Positions 7,682 to 16,791 of a stretch of 59,864 nucleotides of DNA are shown in pieces. The stretch is from assembly GCA_013298525.1 (NCBI GenBank), contig JAAFHW010000006.1, positions 1 to 59,864 of the forward strand, given 5' to 3'. The translations under genes and the position numbers were made by a program. The DNA comes from Flavobacteriia bacterium. GTDB lineage: Bacteria; Bacteroidota; Bacteroidia; Flavobacteriales; Flavobacteriaceae. The notes under the pieces were generated by a model that was given only the letters and a program-made list of their open reading frames with translations, was not told where the DNA came from and made no database searches. Positions within the stretch are counted from its first letter, which is position 1. Every line of letters starts with the position of its first letter.

Positions 7682-9082
7682 TTATCTTTTAATCTTTCCG
7701 TTTCCGGTTGTTTGAGTTCCCATGTAATCTTGAACTGTTCTGAAACCAATGTAGCTTCTTGCAGTATCTTGATATTCGAAATCTCTAGTTCCTACTTGTA
7801 GGAAGTAAGCAACATCTTTCCAAGAACCTCCTCTAACAACTTTACGTTTGTTTGAAGTATCAGGAACATTTGGATTCATTGTTGAAACATATTCGTAAGC
7901 TGATGCATCATAAGAAGAATCTGTCCACTCTGATACGTTTCCTGACATATTGTAAAGGTTGTATCCATTTGGCTCATAAGATTTAGCTTCTACAGTATAT
8001 AATGACTGGTCTGCTGCGTAGTCTCCACGATTAGGTTTGAAGTTAGCCATGAAACATCCTCTATCATTTTTAGTATAAGGACCTCCCCAAGGATAATTAC
8101 CTGATTCAAGACCACCACGAGCAGCATATTCCCATTCTGCTTCTGTTGGTAAACGGAATGAGTTAATCAAATCTCTTCCTTTTTTCTTTTTAACATAAAT
8201 GTTTTTATTCAATGTTCTCCAAGCACAAAACGCTTTTGCTTGTTTCCAGTTAACTCCAACTACAGGATAATCTCCATAAGCTTGGTGCCAGAAATAATCA
8301 TTATGCATTGGCTCGTTATAAGAGTAAGAAAAATCTTTTATCCAAGTTGTTGTATCAGGATAAACTTTAGTATTTTCTGTTTTGATGAATTTACTTCTTT
8401 TTCCAACTTTAGCTTTAGCTGCTGCTTGGATATCCATCCATGAATAGTGGAATTTCAATTTATCAACATCAATTGTTCTTAAACCATTAAATGATTCAGC
8501 AACTGGCAAATACATCGTATCCATTACCTCTACATAATATTCGTCTGGATATTTTTTTGTATCAGTAATTAATTTTGTCTTTTTATTTAATCTTCTTCCA
8601 GCATATGGATCATCAGTAGTTCCTACGCTATAATAATTCTCATACATATACTTATCGTATGGAGTCATTTTAGCTGGATCTTGATCTGCAAAAGCGAAAT
8701 CACCAATGCTACCTGCATTTTTTCCACCTTTACCTGAACCTGGTTTTTGACCAACTTCATCAGCAAGAATAGCTAAACGCACTCTAATAATAGAGTCCTT
8801 AACCCATTCAACGAATTGACGGTACTCGCTATTAGTAATTTCTGTTTCATCCATATAGAACGATCTAACAGTTACTGTTTTAGTTGGAGCATCTTGAACA
8901 TTAGCTAAATCATCATCTGATTTACCCATAATAAAAGCACCACCTGGAACTAAAGTCATTCCGTATGGTTTTTCTGGATGCCATTTTTTTCCTTTTACTC
9001 CTACTAATTCTCCTTTGTCGTTAGACTTACCACAGCTAACTAGTAGTGTTAAAACAGATGCAAATGCAATGAACTTCTTCAT
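7682..9082 (-). CDS. gldK: Gliding motility lipoprotein GldK
   Basis: The first gene of gldKLMN encodes a 466-residue lipoprotein. The signal peptide ends in the lipobox LVSC (Cys about residue 17). The body is a formylglycine-generating-enzyme (FGE-sulfatase) fold: it starts PYGMTLVPGGAFIMG and has SFRLPTEAEWEYAARGG, LYNMSGNVSEWT and VVRGGSWKD. GldK (PorK) uses this fold structurally and is not known to be an enzyme. It makes the outer-membrane-attached ring with GldN. A promoter with both elements lies about 100 bases upstream, so gldKLMN can be transcribed separately from the topA unit. Confidence 0.97.
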   Translation of the reverse strand: MKKFIAFASVLTLLVSCGKSNDKGELVGVKGKKWHPEKPYGMTLVPGGAFIMGKSDDDLANVQDAPTKTVTVRSFYMDETEITNSEYRQFVEWVKDSIIRVRLAILADEVGQKPGSGKGGKNAGSIGDFAFADQDPAKMTPYDKYMYENYYSVGTTDDPYAGRRLNKKTKLITDTKKYPDEYYVEVMDTMYLPVAESFNGLRTIDVDKLKFHYSWMDIQAAAKAKVGKRSKFIKTENTKVYPDTTTWIKDFSYSYNEPMHNDYFWHQAYGDYPVVGVNWKQAKAFCAWRTLNKNIYVKKKKGRDLINSFRLPTEAEWEYAARGGLESGNYPWGGPYTKNDRGCFMANFKPNRGDYAADQSLYTVEAKSYEPNGYNLYNMSGNVSEWTDSSYDASAYEYVSTMNPNVPDTSNKRKVVRGGSWKDVAYFLQVGTRDFEYQDTARSYIGFRTVQDYMGTQTTGNGKIKR

Positions 9083-9184
9083 ATTAATTTGGGTTAATTA
9101 TGTATTCTTATTTTAAGGGCGTAAACCTATCTATTATTTTTGAAAAAAACAATTATTTATATCTTAAAATTTTATTTTCTTGAC

Positions 9185-9214
9185 CAAAAATACAATTATA
9201 TATTTATTGACAAA
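9185..9214 (-). promoter_or_regulatory. Putative gldKLMN promoter (TTTG-N18-TATTTTTG)
   Basis: On the minus strand TTTG (9214-9211) is followed after 18 bases by TATTTTTG (9192-9185), which fits the Bacteroidota -33/-7 consensus TTTG-N~19-TAnnTTTG. Transcription would begin near 9178 and leave a leader of about 95 bases before gldK. The rest of the 9083-9336 gap is very AT-rich and shows no other feature. Confidence 0.6.
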
Positions 9215-9336
9215 ATAAAATTATCGATAAAATGCAAATAATTGCGTTTATTAACGCTTTTTTGTTGTTTTTGTATATTTTTTCTTACAAATTTTATGTT
9301 TATAAGATTTTATAAGATTTTTATTTACAAAAGCTC

Positions 9337-10482
9337 TTATAAAATGCTCTTACGTTGTGCTTTCCACCAACGCTCAGGAAACTCTTGGTTGCAAGCTGCC
9401 AAATAATCTTCGTGAGAACATGGTAATAACGTATTCTTTTTTAATTTATTGTGAGTATTTGCAAAAAATGGTATTTCAATCCACCAACGCTCGGTTTTAT
9501 CACTTTTAAAAAACACAATGTCCTCATCTTCAAAAGGAACTGTATATTTTATGTAATTTTCTTTGCTTCCAAATGGATACTCATTAGAACGATAATGTAT
9601 ACCTTCAATAAAATACCAAATTACTTGAGCAATTAAAACTGATTCTTGCTTAGTATCATTGTGATTAAAAATACCCAAACACGAAACTTTATCACTTATT
9701 CCAGCGTATCTAGACAAAGAACATATTTCTTTACCATTAAAACCGTTTGGTTGAAAATTGGTGAAATTTCCTGAATCAGATGATTTTACAGAAGTTAAAT
9801 CGAAACTTACTAAATCGGCATCACGAAAAACTGGTTCTGCTATTGCTATATTATTACAAACTTCTCCTAAACGATAAGCATCAAAGAATAATTTCTCCAT
9901 CAAATCTATTTCTTCTTGCGAGTTGTAATAGGTTTGATAGCCAATATTACTATAGTTGAAAAGATTATTTGGCTCTTCAATAATTATTTTAGACAAATAA
10001 GACTCTGAGCTGATTAAAGTTTCCTGTTTTCCTAAATCGAATTTATTATCAATAGAAACCAAATTTACCATTTGCTCCAAGTCATCATAACCACGATACA
10101 TTGCATAGGTTAAATCTTGTGACCCGCCAATAACAATAGGTATTACTTTATTTTTGATTAATCTTGAAACTACTTTTTGTAGTGCAAAATAAGTGTCATC
10201 TGCAGAATTTCCTGCTAAAATATCGCCTAAATCAGCAATAGTTTTGCTCCAATTTCCTGGAAATAAACTATATAACTCTCTTCTTACATTAGACAAATCA
10301 ACTTCTTTCGAATCTTTTCCACGATTTTCAAGAACACCAATTATAGCAATATTAACTTTAGAAATATCTGGGAATTCCGCTTCAGTATGAAACACAACTT
10401 TACTAGACAAATGCTGAGATGACAATTGCATAATATCAATTATCAAATCATTATCTAAAGGTGCAAGAAAATCGAATTCCAT
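9337..10482 (-). CDS. Arginase/agmatinase-fold protein with degraded metal-binding motifs
   Basis: This 381-residue protein has the overall plan of the ureohydrolase (arginase, agmatinase, formimidoylglutamase) superfamily. The stretches where the two-manganese site should be are altered. The usual GGDHS appears as GGSQD, DAHxD as DNKFD, and SxDxD as SFDLT. Two histidines and one aspartate are thus replaced while the other aspartates remain. I infer that it is unlikely to be an active ureohydrolase and may be structural or regulatory, although databases may label it formimidoylglutamase. It starts 3 bases after the topA stop and lies immediately upstream of gldK, so it is co-transcribed with topA. 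Confidence 0.85.
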   Translation of the reverse strand: MEFDFLAPLDNDLIIDIMQLSSQHLSSKVVFHTEAEFPDISKVNIAIIGVLENRGKDSKEVDLSNVRRELYSLFPGNWSKTIADLGDILAGNSADDTYFALQKVVSRLIKNKVIPIVIGGSQDLTYAMYRGYDDLEQMVNLVSIDNKFDLGKQETLISSESYLSKIIIEEPNNLFNYSNIGYQTYYNSQEEIDLMEKLFFDAYRLGEVCNNIAIAEPVFRDADLVSFDLTSVKSSDSGNFTNFQPNGFNGKEICSLSRYAGISDKVSCLGIFNHNDTKQESVLIAQVIWYFIEGIHYRSNEYPFGSKENYIKYTVPFEDEDIVFFKSDKTERWWIEIPFFANTHNKLKKNTLLPCSHEDYLAACNQEFPERWWKAQRKSIL

Positions 10483-10485
10483 TTA

Positions 10486-12987
10486 TTATTTCTTTTTGGT
10501 AGTTGTTTTTTTGGCTGGTGCTTTTTTAGCTGCAGGTTTTTTTGCAGGTGTTTTTTTGGCAATCATTTCTTGAACTTCAGCTAAAGTCAATTTTGAAGCA
10601 TCAACATCTTTACTCAATTCAATTTTGATTTTACCTTTAGTAATTTCACTTCTTCCCCAACGAGCTTTCTGAACCAAAATTCCTTCAGCTTCCCAATTGT
10701 GGATTACTTTATCTATGTTCTTTTGAAGTTTGTCTTCTATTAATTCTTCAATATCATTTTGAGACAAATTATCGAAATTATATTTTTTTGAAACGTTGAT
10801 GAAAATTCCATTCCATTTAATAAAAGGTCCGAATCTTCCTGTTCCTTTCTGAACACCTTCGCCTTTGTAAACAGCTATTGGCGCATCAGCTTGTGTTTTT
10901 TCATCAATTAAAACCTTTGCTCTTTCTAAATCAACATCAAGTGGCTCTTCTCCTTTTGGAAGTGAAACAAATACTTTTCCAAAACGTACAAACGGTCCAA
11001 AACGACCTAAACTTACTTCAACTTCTTCACCTTTATAAGTTCCTAATACTTTTGGAAGTAGAAACAAATTCAATGCTTCTTCCAAAGTAATGTTTCCGAT
11101 GTTTTGCTCTGGACGCAAACTAGCAAATTTCTTATCTTCATCATCACTATCTCCAATTTGAGCCATAGCACCAAATTTGCCTAAACGAACCAAAACCGTT
11201 TTTCCTGATTCTGGATGTTTTCCTAGAATTCTTTCACCACTTTCTCTATCAGCATTAGCTTCGACATCTTTTACATTTGGATGGAATTTATCATAAAACT
11301 CCTGCATCATTGTTGTCCAATTGATGTTTCCTTCTGCAATTTCGTCAAAATCTTGTTCCACTTTGGCAGTGAAATTATAATCTAATATTTTTTCAAAGTT
11401 CTTAACCAAGAAGTCTGTTACAATGTTTCCGATATCGGTTGGAACTAATTTTCCTTTGTCTGAACCTGTATTTTCTTTCAGAATTACATCAGATAGTTTT
11501 CCTGATTGCAATGTCAACTGCGTATATTTTCGTTCTTGACCTTCAAGAGTTCCTTTTTCTACATAACTTCTATTGATGATAGTAGAAATAGTTGGCGCAT
11601 AAGTTGATGGACGACCAATTCCTAATTCTTCCAATTTTTTAACCAAAGAAGCTTCTGTATAGCGACTTGGTGGACGAGAATAGCGTTCTGTAGCTGTAAT
11701 GTAATTGTTAATCAATTTTTCATTGACTTTCATTGCAGGCAACATTCCTTCTTGTTCTTCCTCATCTTCGTCATTTCCTTCAAGATATACTTTCAAGAAA
11801 CCTTCAAACTTGATTACTTCTCCAGAAGCTGTAAAAACTTCTGAATGATTGTTTGCTTCAATTCTCACATTGGTTCGTTCTAATTCGGCATCACTCATTT
11901 GAGAAGCTAATGTTCTTTTCCAAATTAAATCATACAAACGCGCTTGATCTCTATCGATATTTACTGTATGACGCGACATATCCGTTGGACGAATTGCCTC
12001 GTGAGCTTCTTGTGCTCCTTTACTTTTATTGGTAAACGTTCTCGGTTTTGAAAACTCTTTTCCGTAAGATTTAATGATTTCGGCTTGAGCAGCATCCATA
12101 GCATCTTTAGAAAGATTGACACTATCTGTTCTCATATAAGTAATAAGTCCAGCTTCGTATAAACGCTGAGCTAATTGCATTGTGATTCCAACTGGAAGAT
12201 ATAATTTACGAGCAGCTTCTTGTTGTAAAGTTGAAGTAGTAAATGGTCCTGTTGGAGATTTTTTAGTAGGTTTTGTTTCCAAATCGCCTACTTTATAATT
12301 GGAACCGATGTTTTTGCTTAGAAAATCTTCGGCTTCTTTTTTAGTGTTAAAATTCTTTGGAAGTTTGGCTTTAAATGCCCTTCCAGCTTCGTTTACAAAT
12401 TCTGCCACTACAGAATAACTTGCAACTGGTTTGAAATTTTGAATTTCTCTTTCGCGTTCTACAATTAATCTCACAGAAACTGATTGAACTCTTCCAGCAG
12501 ATAATCCACCTTTAATTTTACGCCATAAAACTGGTGATAATTCGTAACCTACTAATCTATCTAAAACTCTACGAGCTTGTTGAGCGTTTACTAGATTGTA
12601 ATCAATTTCTCTAGGATTATCAATGGCTTTTAGAATGGCATTTTTGGTAATCTCATGAAAAACAATTCTTTTAGTTTTGTTTTTATCTAATTTTAATTCT
12701 TCTGATAAATGCCAAGAAATTGCTTCTCCTTCTCGGTCCTCATCGGAAGCTAACCAAACCATATCGGCATTTTTAGCTAAACCTCTAAGCTTTGTAACAA
12801 GTGCTTTTTTATCAGCTGAAACTTCGTACTTTGGCTTGAATCCGTTTTCGACATCTACTCCTATTTCTTTGGAAGGCAAGTCGGCAATGTGACCATAACT
12901 TGATTCTACTTGGTAGTCTGCTCCAAGAAATTTCTCGATGGTTTTTGCCTTTGCTGGTGACTCTACTATAACTAAATTCTTTGCCAT
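10486..12987 (-). CDS. topA: DNA topoisomerase I
   Basis: This type IA topoisomerase relaxes negatively supercoiled DNA. The 833-residue protein begins with the Toprim domain (MAKNLVIVESPAKAKTIEKFLG, acidic DEDREGEAI near residue 83). The catalytic tyrosine is Tyr284 in LITYMRTDS. The C-terminal part has several GRFGPFV-type TOPRIM_C repeats in place of E. coli zinc fingers and ends in a very Lys/Ala/Pro-rich tail (KKTPAKKPAAKKAPAKKTT) that should bind DNA non-specifically. I chose the ATG at 12987; an upstream in-frame ATG at 13050 adds 21 residues that look non-native. A TACTTTTG -7-like box lies at 13008-13015 on the minus strand. Confidence 0.96.
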   Translation of the reverse strand: MAKNLVIVESPAKAKTIEKFLGADYQVESSYGHIADLPSKEIGVDVENGFKPKYEVSADKKALVTKLRGLAKNADMVWLASDEDREGEAISWHLSEELKLDKNKTKRIVFHEITKNAILKAIDNPREIDYNLVNAQQARRVLDRLVGYELSPVLWRKIKGGLSAGRVQSVSVRLIVEREREIQNFKPVASYSVVAEFVNEAGRAFKAKLPKNFNTKKEAEDFLSKNIGSNYKVGDLETKPTKKSPTGPFTTSTLQQEAARKLYLPVGITMQLAQRLYEAGLITYMRTDSVNLSKDAMDAAQAEIIKSYGKEFSKPRTFTNKSKGAQEAHEAIRPTDMSRHTVNIDRDQARLYDLIWKRTLASQMSDAELERTNVRIEANNHSEVFTASGEVIKFEGFLKVYLEGNDEDEEEQEGMLPAMKVNEKLINNYITATERYSRPPSRYTEASLVKKLEELGIGRPSTYAPTISTIINRSYVEKGTLEGQERKYTQLTLQSGKLSDVILKENTGSDKGKLVPTDIGNIVTDFLVKNFEKILDYNFTAKVEQDFDEIAEGNINWTTMMQEFYDKFHPNVKDVEANADRESGERILGKHPESGKTVLVRLGKFGAMAQIGDSDDEDKKFASLRPEQNIGNITLEEALNLFLLPKVLGTYKGEEVEVSLGRFGPFVRFGKVFVSLPKGEEPLDVDLERAKVLIDEKTQADAPIAVYKGEGVQKGTGRFGPFIKWNGIFINVSKKYNFDNLSQNDIEELIEDKLQKNIDKVIHNWEAEGILVQKARWGRSEITKGKIKIELSKDVDASKLTLAEVQEMIAKKTPAKKPAAKKAPAKKTTTKKK

Positions 12988-13084
12988 TATGTATTTTGTT
13001 TGTTCGGCAAAAGTATAGGTTTTTTTTAAATTTTTAGTTTTTGTAATCATTTTTAAAAATTACAAGCATTAAATTGGAATTAAA

Positions 13085-13225
13085 TTTAGCCCTGATTACC
13101 TCACAAAATGTTTGATTTATAAAGAAGTTCAGTGAATGTTTCACATTTGGAATGGATATCCTTTTCATTTGTTGCCTGAGGCAAACTCGAAGGCAACAAA
13201 TGAAAATATTGCAATGACATGCGGA
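13085..13225. repeat. TAGCCCTGA structured intergenic element, copy 2
   Basis: The element opens with TTTAGCCCTGATTACC (13085-13100). Its core is a perfect 16-bp inverted repeat, TTTTCATTTGTTGCCT (13162-13177) with AGGCAACAAATGAAAA (13191-13206), around a 13-base loop. The closing part (GCGGAATACGGATTGCTG, 13221-13238) is more degenerate than in the other copies. It fills most of the 410-base topA-miaB gap (12988-13397). That gap otherwise holds only the two promoters and a small palindrome. Open frames across it look accidental. Confidence 0.7.
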
Positions 13226-13294
13226 ATACGGATTGCTGAAAAATCCCAAACCAATCGCTCCTTAATAAAAGAATGTTAAACATTATCTGCCATC

Positions 13295-13326
13295 TTGTCA
13301 GATTTTGTAATTTAGTATTATCTTTG
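13295..13326 (+). promoter_or_regulatory. Putative miaB promoter (TTG-N21-TATCTTTG)
   Basis: TATCTTTG at 13319-13326 matches the -7 consensus, with TTG at 13295-13297 placed 21 bases upstream. Transcription would start near 13333, about 65 bases before the miaB ATG. Confidence 0.5.
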
Positions 13327-13374
13327 TAGTCCGATTCAATCGAAGATTATAAGTTACTGAATTAATAATTACAG

Positions 13375-13395
13375 ATACTGAAACAAGTTCAGCAT
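13375..13395. repeat. CTGAA-N5-TTCAG palindrome before miaB
   Basis: ATACTGAA (13375-13382) and TTCAGCAT (13388-13395) flank the spacer ACAAG and end 2 bases before the miaB start codon. A nearly identical unit stands 2 bases before the rpe start codon, and related ones occur at 40693 and 40790. Confidence 0.75.
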
Positions 13396-13397
13396 AA

Positions 13398-14846
13398 ATG
13401 GAAAAAGAAATTGATGAAAAAGCACAAGGACAAAGTTTAGTTCTTGAAAACAAACCCGAAAACACAAAGAAACTTTATATTGAAAGTTATGGTTGCGCTA
13501 TGAACTTTTCTGATAGTGAAATTGTAGCTTCTATACTTACAAATGAAGGTTATAATACTACTCAAATATTAGAAGAAGCCGATTTGGTTTTGGTAAATAC
13601 TTGCTCTATTCGAGATAAAGCCGAACAAACTGTTAGAAAACGTTTAGAAAAATACAATGCAGTAAAACGTGACATTAATCCGAAAATGAAAGTCGGCGTT
13701 TTAGGTTGTATGGCTGAACGATTGAAAGAGCAATTTCTAGAACAAGAGAAAATTGTTGATATGGTTGTTGGTCCGGATGCTTACAAAGATTTACCAAATT
13801 TACTAGCCGAAATTGAAGATGGTCGCGATGCTATTAATGTAATTTTATCTAAAGAAGAAACTTATGGTGACATTTCGCCTGTGAGATTGAATTCAAATGG
13901 TGTTTCGGCGTTTGTTTCGATTACTCGTGGTTGTGATAATATGTGTACGTTTTGTGTTGTGCCATTTACTCGCGGTCGTGAAAGAAGTCGCGAACCACAG
14001 AGTATTATGACAGAAATTCAGCAACTTTGGGATACTGGTTATAAAGAAATTACACTTTTAGGTCAGAATGTGGACAGTTACCTTTGGTATGGTGGCGGAT
14101 TGAAAAAAGATTTTGATAAAGCAACCGAAATGCAACAAGCTACAGCAGTTAAATTTGAACAATTGTTAGAAATGGCAGCTATTGGTTTTCCTAAAATGCG
14201 CATTCGTTTTTCGACTTCCAATCCGCAAGATATGCACGAAGAAGTGCTGCACATCATTGCAAAATATCCAAATATTTGTAAACATATTCATTTACCTGTA
14301 CAATCTGGAAGTAATAGAATATTGAAAGAAATGAATCGACTTCACACTCGTGAAGAATACATGAAATTGATAGACAATATAAAATCAATTATCCCGAATG
14401 TTTGTATTACACAAGATATGATTGCTGGTTTTCCAACAGAAACTGAGGAAGATCATCAAGATACGTTATCATTAATGGAATATGTAAAATACAGTTTTGG
14501 ATATATGTATTCGTATTCTGAACGTCCTGGAACTTTGGCAGGAAGAAAACTGGAAGACGATGTTGCTGAAGAAACTAAAGCAAGAAGATTACAAGAAATA
14601 GTTGATGCTCAAAGAATTCACAGTGCTTTTAGAACACAAGAGTTTTTAGGTCAAACGGTTGAAGTTTTGGTTGAAAAAACCTCTAAAAAATCTGAGAATG
14701 ATTTATCTGGAAGAAATTCACAAAGCATTACAGTTGTTTTTCCGAAAGAGAATTATAAAGTAGGCGATTTTGTAAATGTAAAAATAACTAATTGCACTAG
14801 TGGTACTTTGATTGGTGAAGCGGTAGGTTATAGTGAAATGAATTAA
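13398..14846 (+). CDS. miaB: tRNA-2-methylthio-N6-dimethylallyladenosine synthase MiaB
   Basis: MiaB adds the methylthio group to i6A37 of tRNAs that read UNN codons, using two iron-sulfur clusters. The N-terminal UPF0004 domain carries Cys33, Cys69 and Cys104. The radical SAM domain has C179-x3-C183-x2-C186 within [19 protein letters not shown], which is the MiaB-type motif and not MtaB or RimO. A C-terminal TRAM domain spans about residues 415-480. The length of 482 is normal. It heads a plus-strand run of genes leading to groEL. A small palindrome abuts the start codon. Confidence 0.96.
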   Translation: MEKEIDEKAQGQSLVLENKPENTKKLYIESYGCAMNFSDSEIVASILTNEGYNTTQILEEADLVLVNTCSIRDKAEQTVRKRLEKYNAVKRDINPKMKVGVLGCMAERLKEQFLEQEKIVDMVVGPDAYKDLPNLLAEIEDGRDAINVILSKEETYGDISPVRLNSNGVSAFVSITRGCDNMCTFCVVPFTRGRERSREPQSIMTEIQQLWDTGYKEITLLGQNVDSYLWYGGGLKKDFDKATEMQQATAVKFEQLLEMAAIGFPKMRIRFSTSNPQDMHEEVLHIIAKYPNICKHIHLPVQSGSNRILKEMNRLHTREEYMKLIDNIKSIIPNVCITQDMIAGFPTETEEDHQDTLSLMEYVKYSFGYMYSYSERPGTLAGRKLEDDVAEETKARRLQEIVDAQRIHSAFRTQEFLGQTVEVLVEKTSKKSENDLSGRNSQSITVVFPKENYKVGDFVNVKITNCTSGTLIGEAVGYSEMN

Positions 14847-14871
14847 GGAAAAGTTTAAAAGTTGTTGAACT

Positions 14872-15378
14872 ATGGATAAAGAAATTGTTATAAAACCCCA
14901 TTTTGTTTTTAAAGATTACTTCAAAGTTTATTTGTATTTATTTTTCTGTAAAAAAATATTTAAAGCTATTTTGATTTTTTATGCTATTCTAATTTTAATA
15001 TTTATTTTTCAATTTGGAATAAGCAACTTTAATCTAATGGAATTAATTTCAGCTTCCTATCTCTTTCTATTGCTTTTCCCGATTGCATTAATATTTGCAA
15101 TATACAGATTTACAAAAAAAACGCTCTCTAACATAAAACTAAAAGAAAACATAAACATTAAATTCAACAGTGAAAGTATTGAAGATATTGGAGAAACATT
15201 CAATATGAAATATTTTTGGAAAGACATTTTTAAAATTGTTGAAAAAAAATATTTGTTTTTAATTTATATAACTAATGACGTGGCGAAAGTGATTAGAAAA
15301 GCCGACTTAAAAGACAATCAATACAACGAATTAAAGGAACTTTTTGGTTCATTAAATATAAAAAAGAGTTTGAAATAA
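14872..15378 (+). CDS. YcxB-like membrane protein
   Basis: This 168-residue protein has two adjacent hydrophobic helices (about residues 33-52 and 60-83) and a C-terminal soluble domain. The run INIKFNSESIEDIGE followed by YFWKDIFKIVEKKYLFLIYI resembles the YcxB-like C-terminal domain. Function is unknown. It starts 25 bases after miaB and is more AT-rich and Phe/Ile/Lys-rich than its neighbours. From general knowledge of flavobacterial gene order I infer it is an addition between miaB and the AAA+ activator. Confidence 0.7.
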   Translation: MDKEIVIKPHFVFKDYFKVYLYLFFCKKIFKAILIFYAILILIFIFQFGISNFNLMELISASYLFLLLFPIALIFAIYRFTKKTLSNIKLKENINIKFNSESIEDIGETFNMKYFWKDIFKIVEKKYLFLIYITNDVAKVIRKADLKDNQYNELKELFGSLNIKKSLK

Positions 15379-15467
15379 AAAATTAGGAGATTTTCCCTTT
15401 GCCAAAATGACAAAATTGCAAAGTAACTTTTAAACCAATAAACATTTAAACTCTTAAACCTTTTCAA

Positions 15468-16727
15468 ATGGAAACAGTACAATCAATAAAACAACGATTT
15501 GAAATTATTGGAAACGATCCAAAGCTCAATCGTGCGGTAGAAAAAGCCATTCAGGTTGCTCCTACTGATATTTCGGTGTTGGTAGTTGGAGAAAGTGGCG
15601 TTGGAAAAGAAAGTATTCCAAAGATAATCCATTCACTTTCACATAGAAAACATGGAAAATACATTGCTGTAAACTGTGGAGCAATCCCAGAAGGAACTAT
15701 TGATAGTGAACTTTTTGGACACGAAAAAGGATCGTTTACTGGTGCAACAGGAACGCGTGAAGGTTATTTTGAAGTTGCTGATGGCGGAACCATTTTCCTT
15801 GATGAAGTTGGTGAATTACCTTTAACCACTCAAGTTCGTTTGTTACGTGTCTTAGAAAATGGTGAATTTATAAAAGTAGGTTCATCTCAAGTTCAAAAAA
15901 CTAACGTTAGAATTGTAGCTGCGACAAATGTAAATATGTTTGATGCCATCGAAAAAGGAAAATTTCGTGAAGATTTATATTATCGTTTGAGCACTGTTGA
16001 AATTGGACTTCCACCATTGCGTGAACGAAAAGACGATATTCATTTGTTGTTTAGAAAATTTGCCTCTGACTTTGCTCACAAATACAAAATGCCAGCCATA
16101 AAACTAGATGATGATGCTGTAAAATATTTACTAAATTATCGTTGGGGTGGAAATATTCGTCAGTTGCGAAATTCAGCTGAACAAATATCGGTTTTAGAGA
16201 CTAAAAGAGAAATTTCACTTCAAACATTAATGTCTTATTTACCTCAAGAAGGCAGTCAATTGCCAAGTGTTATTGGTGGAAAAAAAGCTGAAAATGATTT
16301 TTCTACAGAAAGAGATATTTTGTACAAAGTGCTTTTTGATATGAAAAGTGATTTGAATGATTTGAAAAAATTGACTTTAGAATTGATGAAAAATGGTGCA
16401 AAAGTGCAAGACATCAATCCAAATTTGATTCAGAAAGTATATGGGAAATCTGATGAAGAAACGTTTTTTGAAGATCAACCACGAAATACCATAATTCCGA
16501 AAGCTGAAGAAGTTGAGCAAGAAGAATTTGAAGATGACGAAGATGACAACAACTATTTATTTGCAGAAACTGTTGAAGAAGAAGAAATTTTGAAATTGGA
16601 ACAAAAAGAAATTGAGCTCATCAAAAAATCTTTAGAAAAAAACAAAGGAAAAAGAAAAGCAGCAGCAGATGAATTGGGAATTTCTGAACGAACTTTATAT
16701 AGAAAAATCAAACAATATGATTTGTAA
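15468..16727 (+). CDS. Sigma-54-interacting AAA+ transcriptional activator without receiver domain
   Basis: The 419-residue protein starts almost directly with the AAA+ domain. Walker A is GESGVGKE (about 41-48), the sigma-54 contact loop reads GSFTGA where GAFTGA is usual, Walker B is GTIFLDEVGELP, and an arginine-finger region follows. There is no N-terminal response-regulator receiver, so control must be by another route. A long acidic linker (about 320-385) precedes a Fis-type helix-turn-helix (RKAAADELGISERTLYRKIKQYDL region). It would open sigma-54 promoters. No sigma-54 gene is in the window, and its targets are unknown. A candidate sigma-54-like site lies upstream of groES. Confidence 0.88.
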   Translation: METVQSIKQRFEIIGNDPKLNRAVEKAIQVAPTDISVLVVGESGVGKESIPKIIHSLSHRKHGKYIAVNCGAIPEGTIDSELFGHEKGSFTGATGTREGYFEVADGGTIFLDEVGELPLTTQVRLLRVLENGEFIKVGSSQVQKTNVRIVAATNVNMFDAIEKGKFREDLYYRLSTVEIGLPPLRERKDDIHLLFRKFASDFAHKYKMPAIKLDDDAVKYLLNYRWGGNIRQLRNSAEQISVLETKREISLQTLMSYLPQEGSQLPSVIGGKKAENDFSTERDILYKVLFDMKSDLNDLKKLTLELMKNGAKVQDINPNLIQKVYGKSDEETFFEDQPRNTIIPKAEEVEQEEFEDDEDDNNYLFAETVEEEEILKLEQKEIELIKKSLEKNKGKRKAAADELGISERTLYRKIKQYDL

Positions 16728-16768
16728 TTCATTATAATAGGATTAACAATTATTGAAATAAAAAAATA

Positions 16769-16776
16769 TATCTTTG
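16769..16776 (+). promoter_or_regulatory. Putative -7 element TATCTTTG for the lptE-like gene
   Basis: TATCTTTG ends 15 bases before the ATG at 16792, which implies a very short leader. The best upstream TTG (16753-16755) is only 13 bases away, so this promoter is uncertain. Confidence 0.35.
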
Positions 16777-16791
16777 GCTTTTTAAATTCTG

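Noticed and set aside
7682-9082. GldK as an active formylglycine-generating enzyme
   Set aside because: The FGE-like fold is expected in GldK, and its gene context and lipobox identify the type IX structural protein.
9337-10482. Calling this gene a functional formimidoylglutamase or arginase
   Set aside because: The GGDHS, DAHxD and SxDxD metal motifs are altered at three ligands and no histidine-degradation or arginine genes are adjacent.
12988-13397. Small protein genes in the topA-miaB gap
   Set aside because: Short open frames there run through the inverted repeat of the structured element and encode low-quality, Cys/Phe-rich peptides with no start context.
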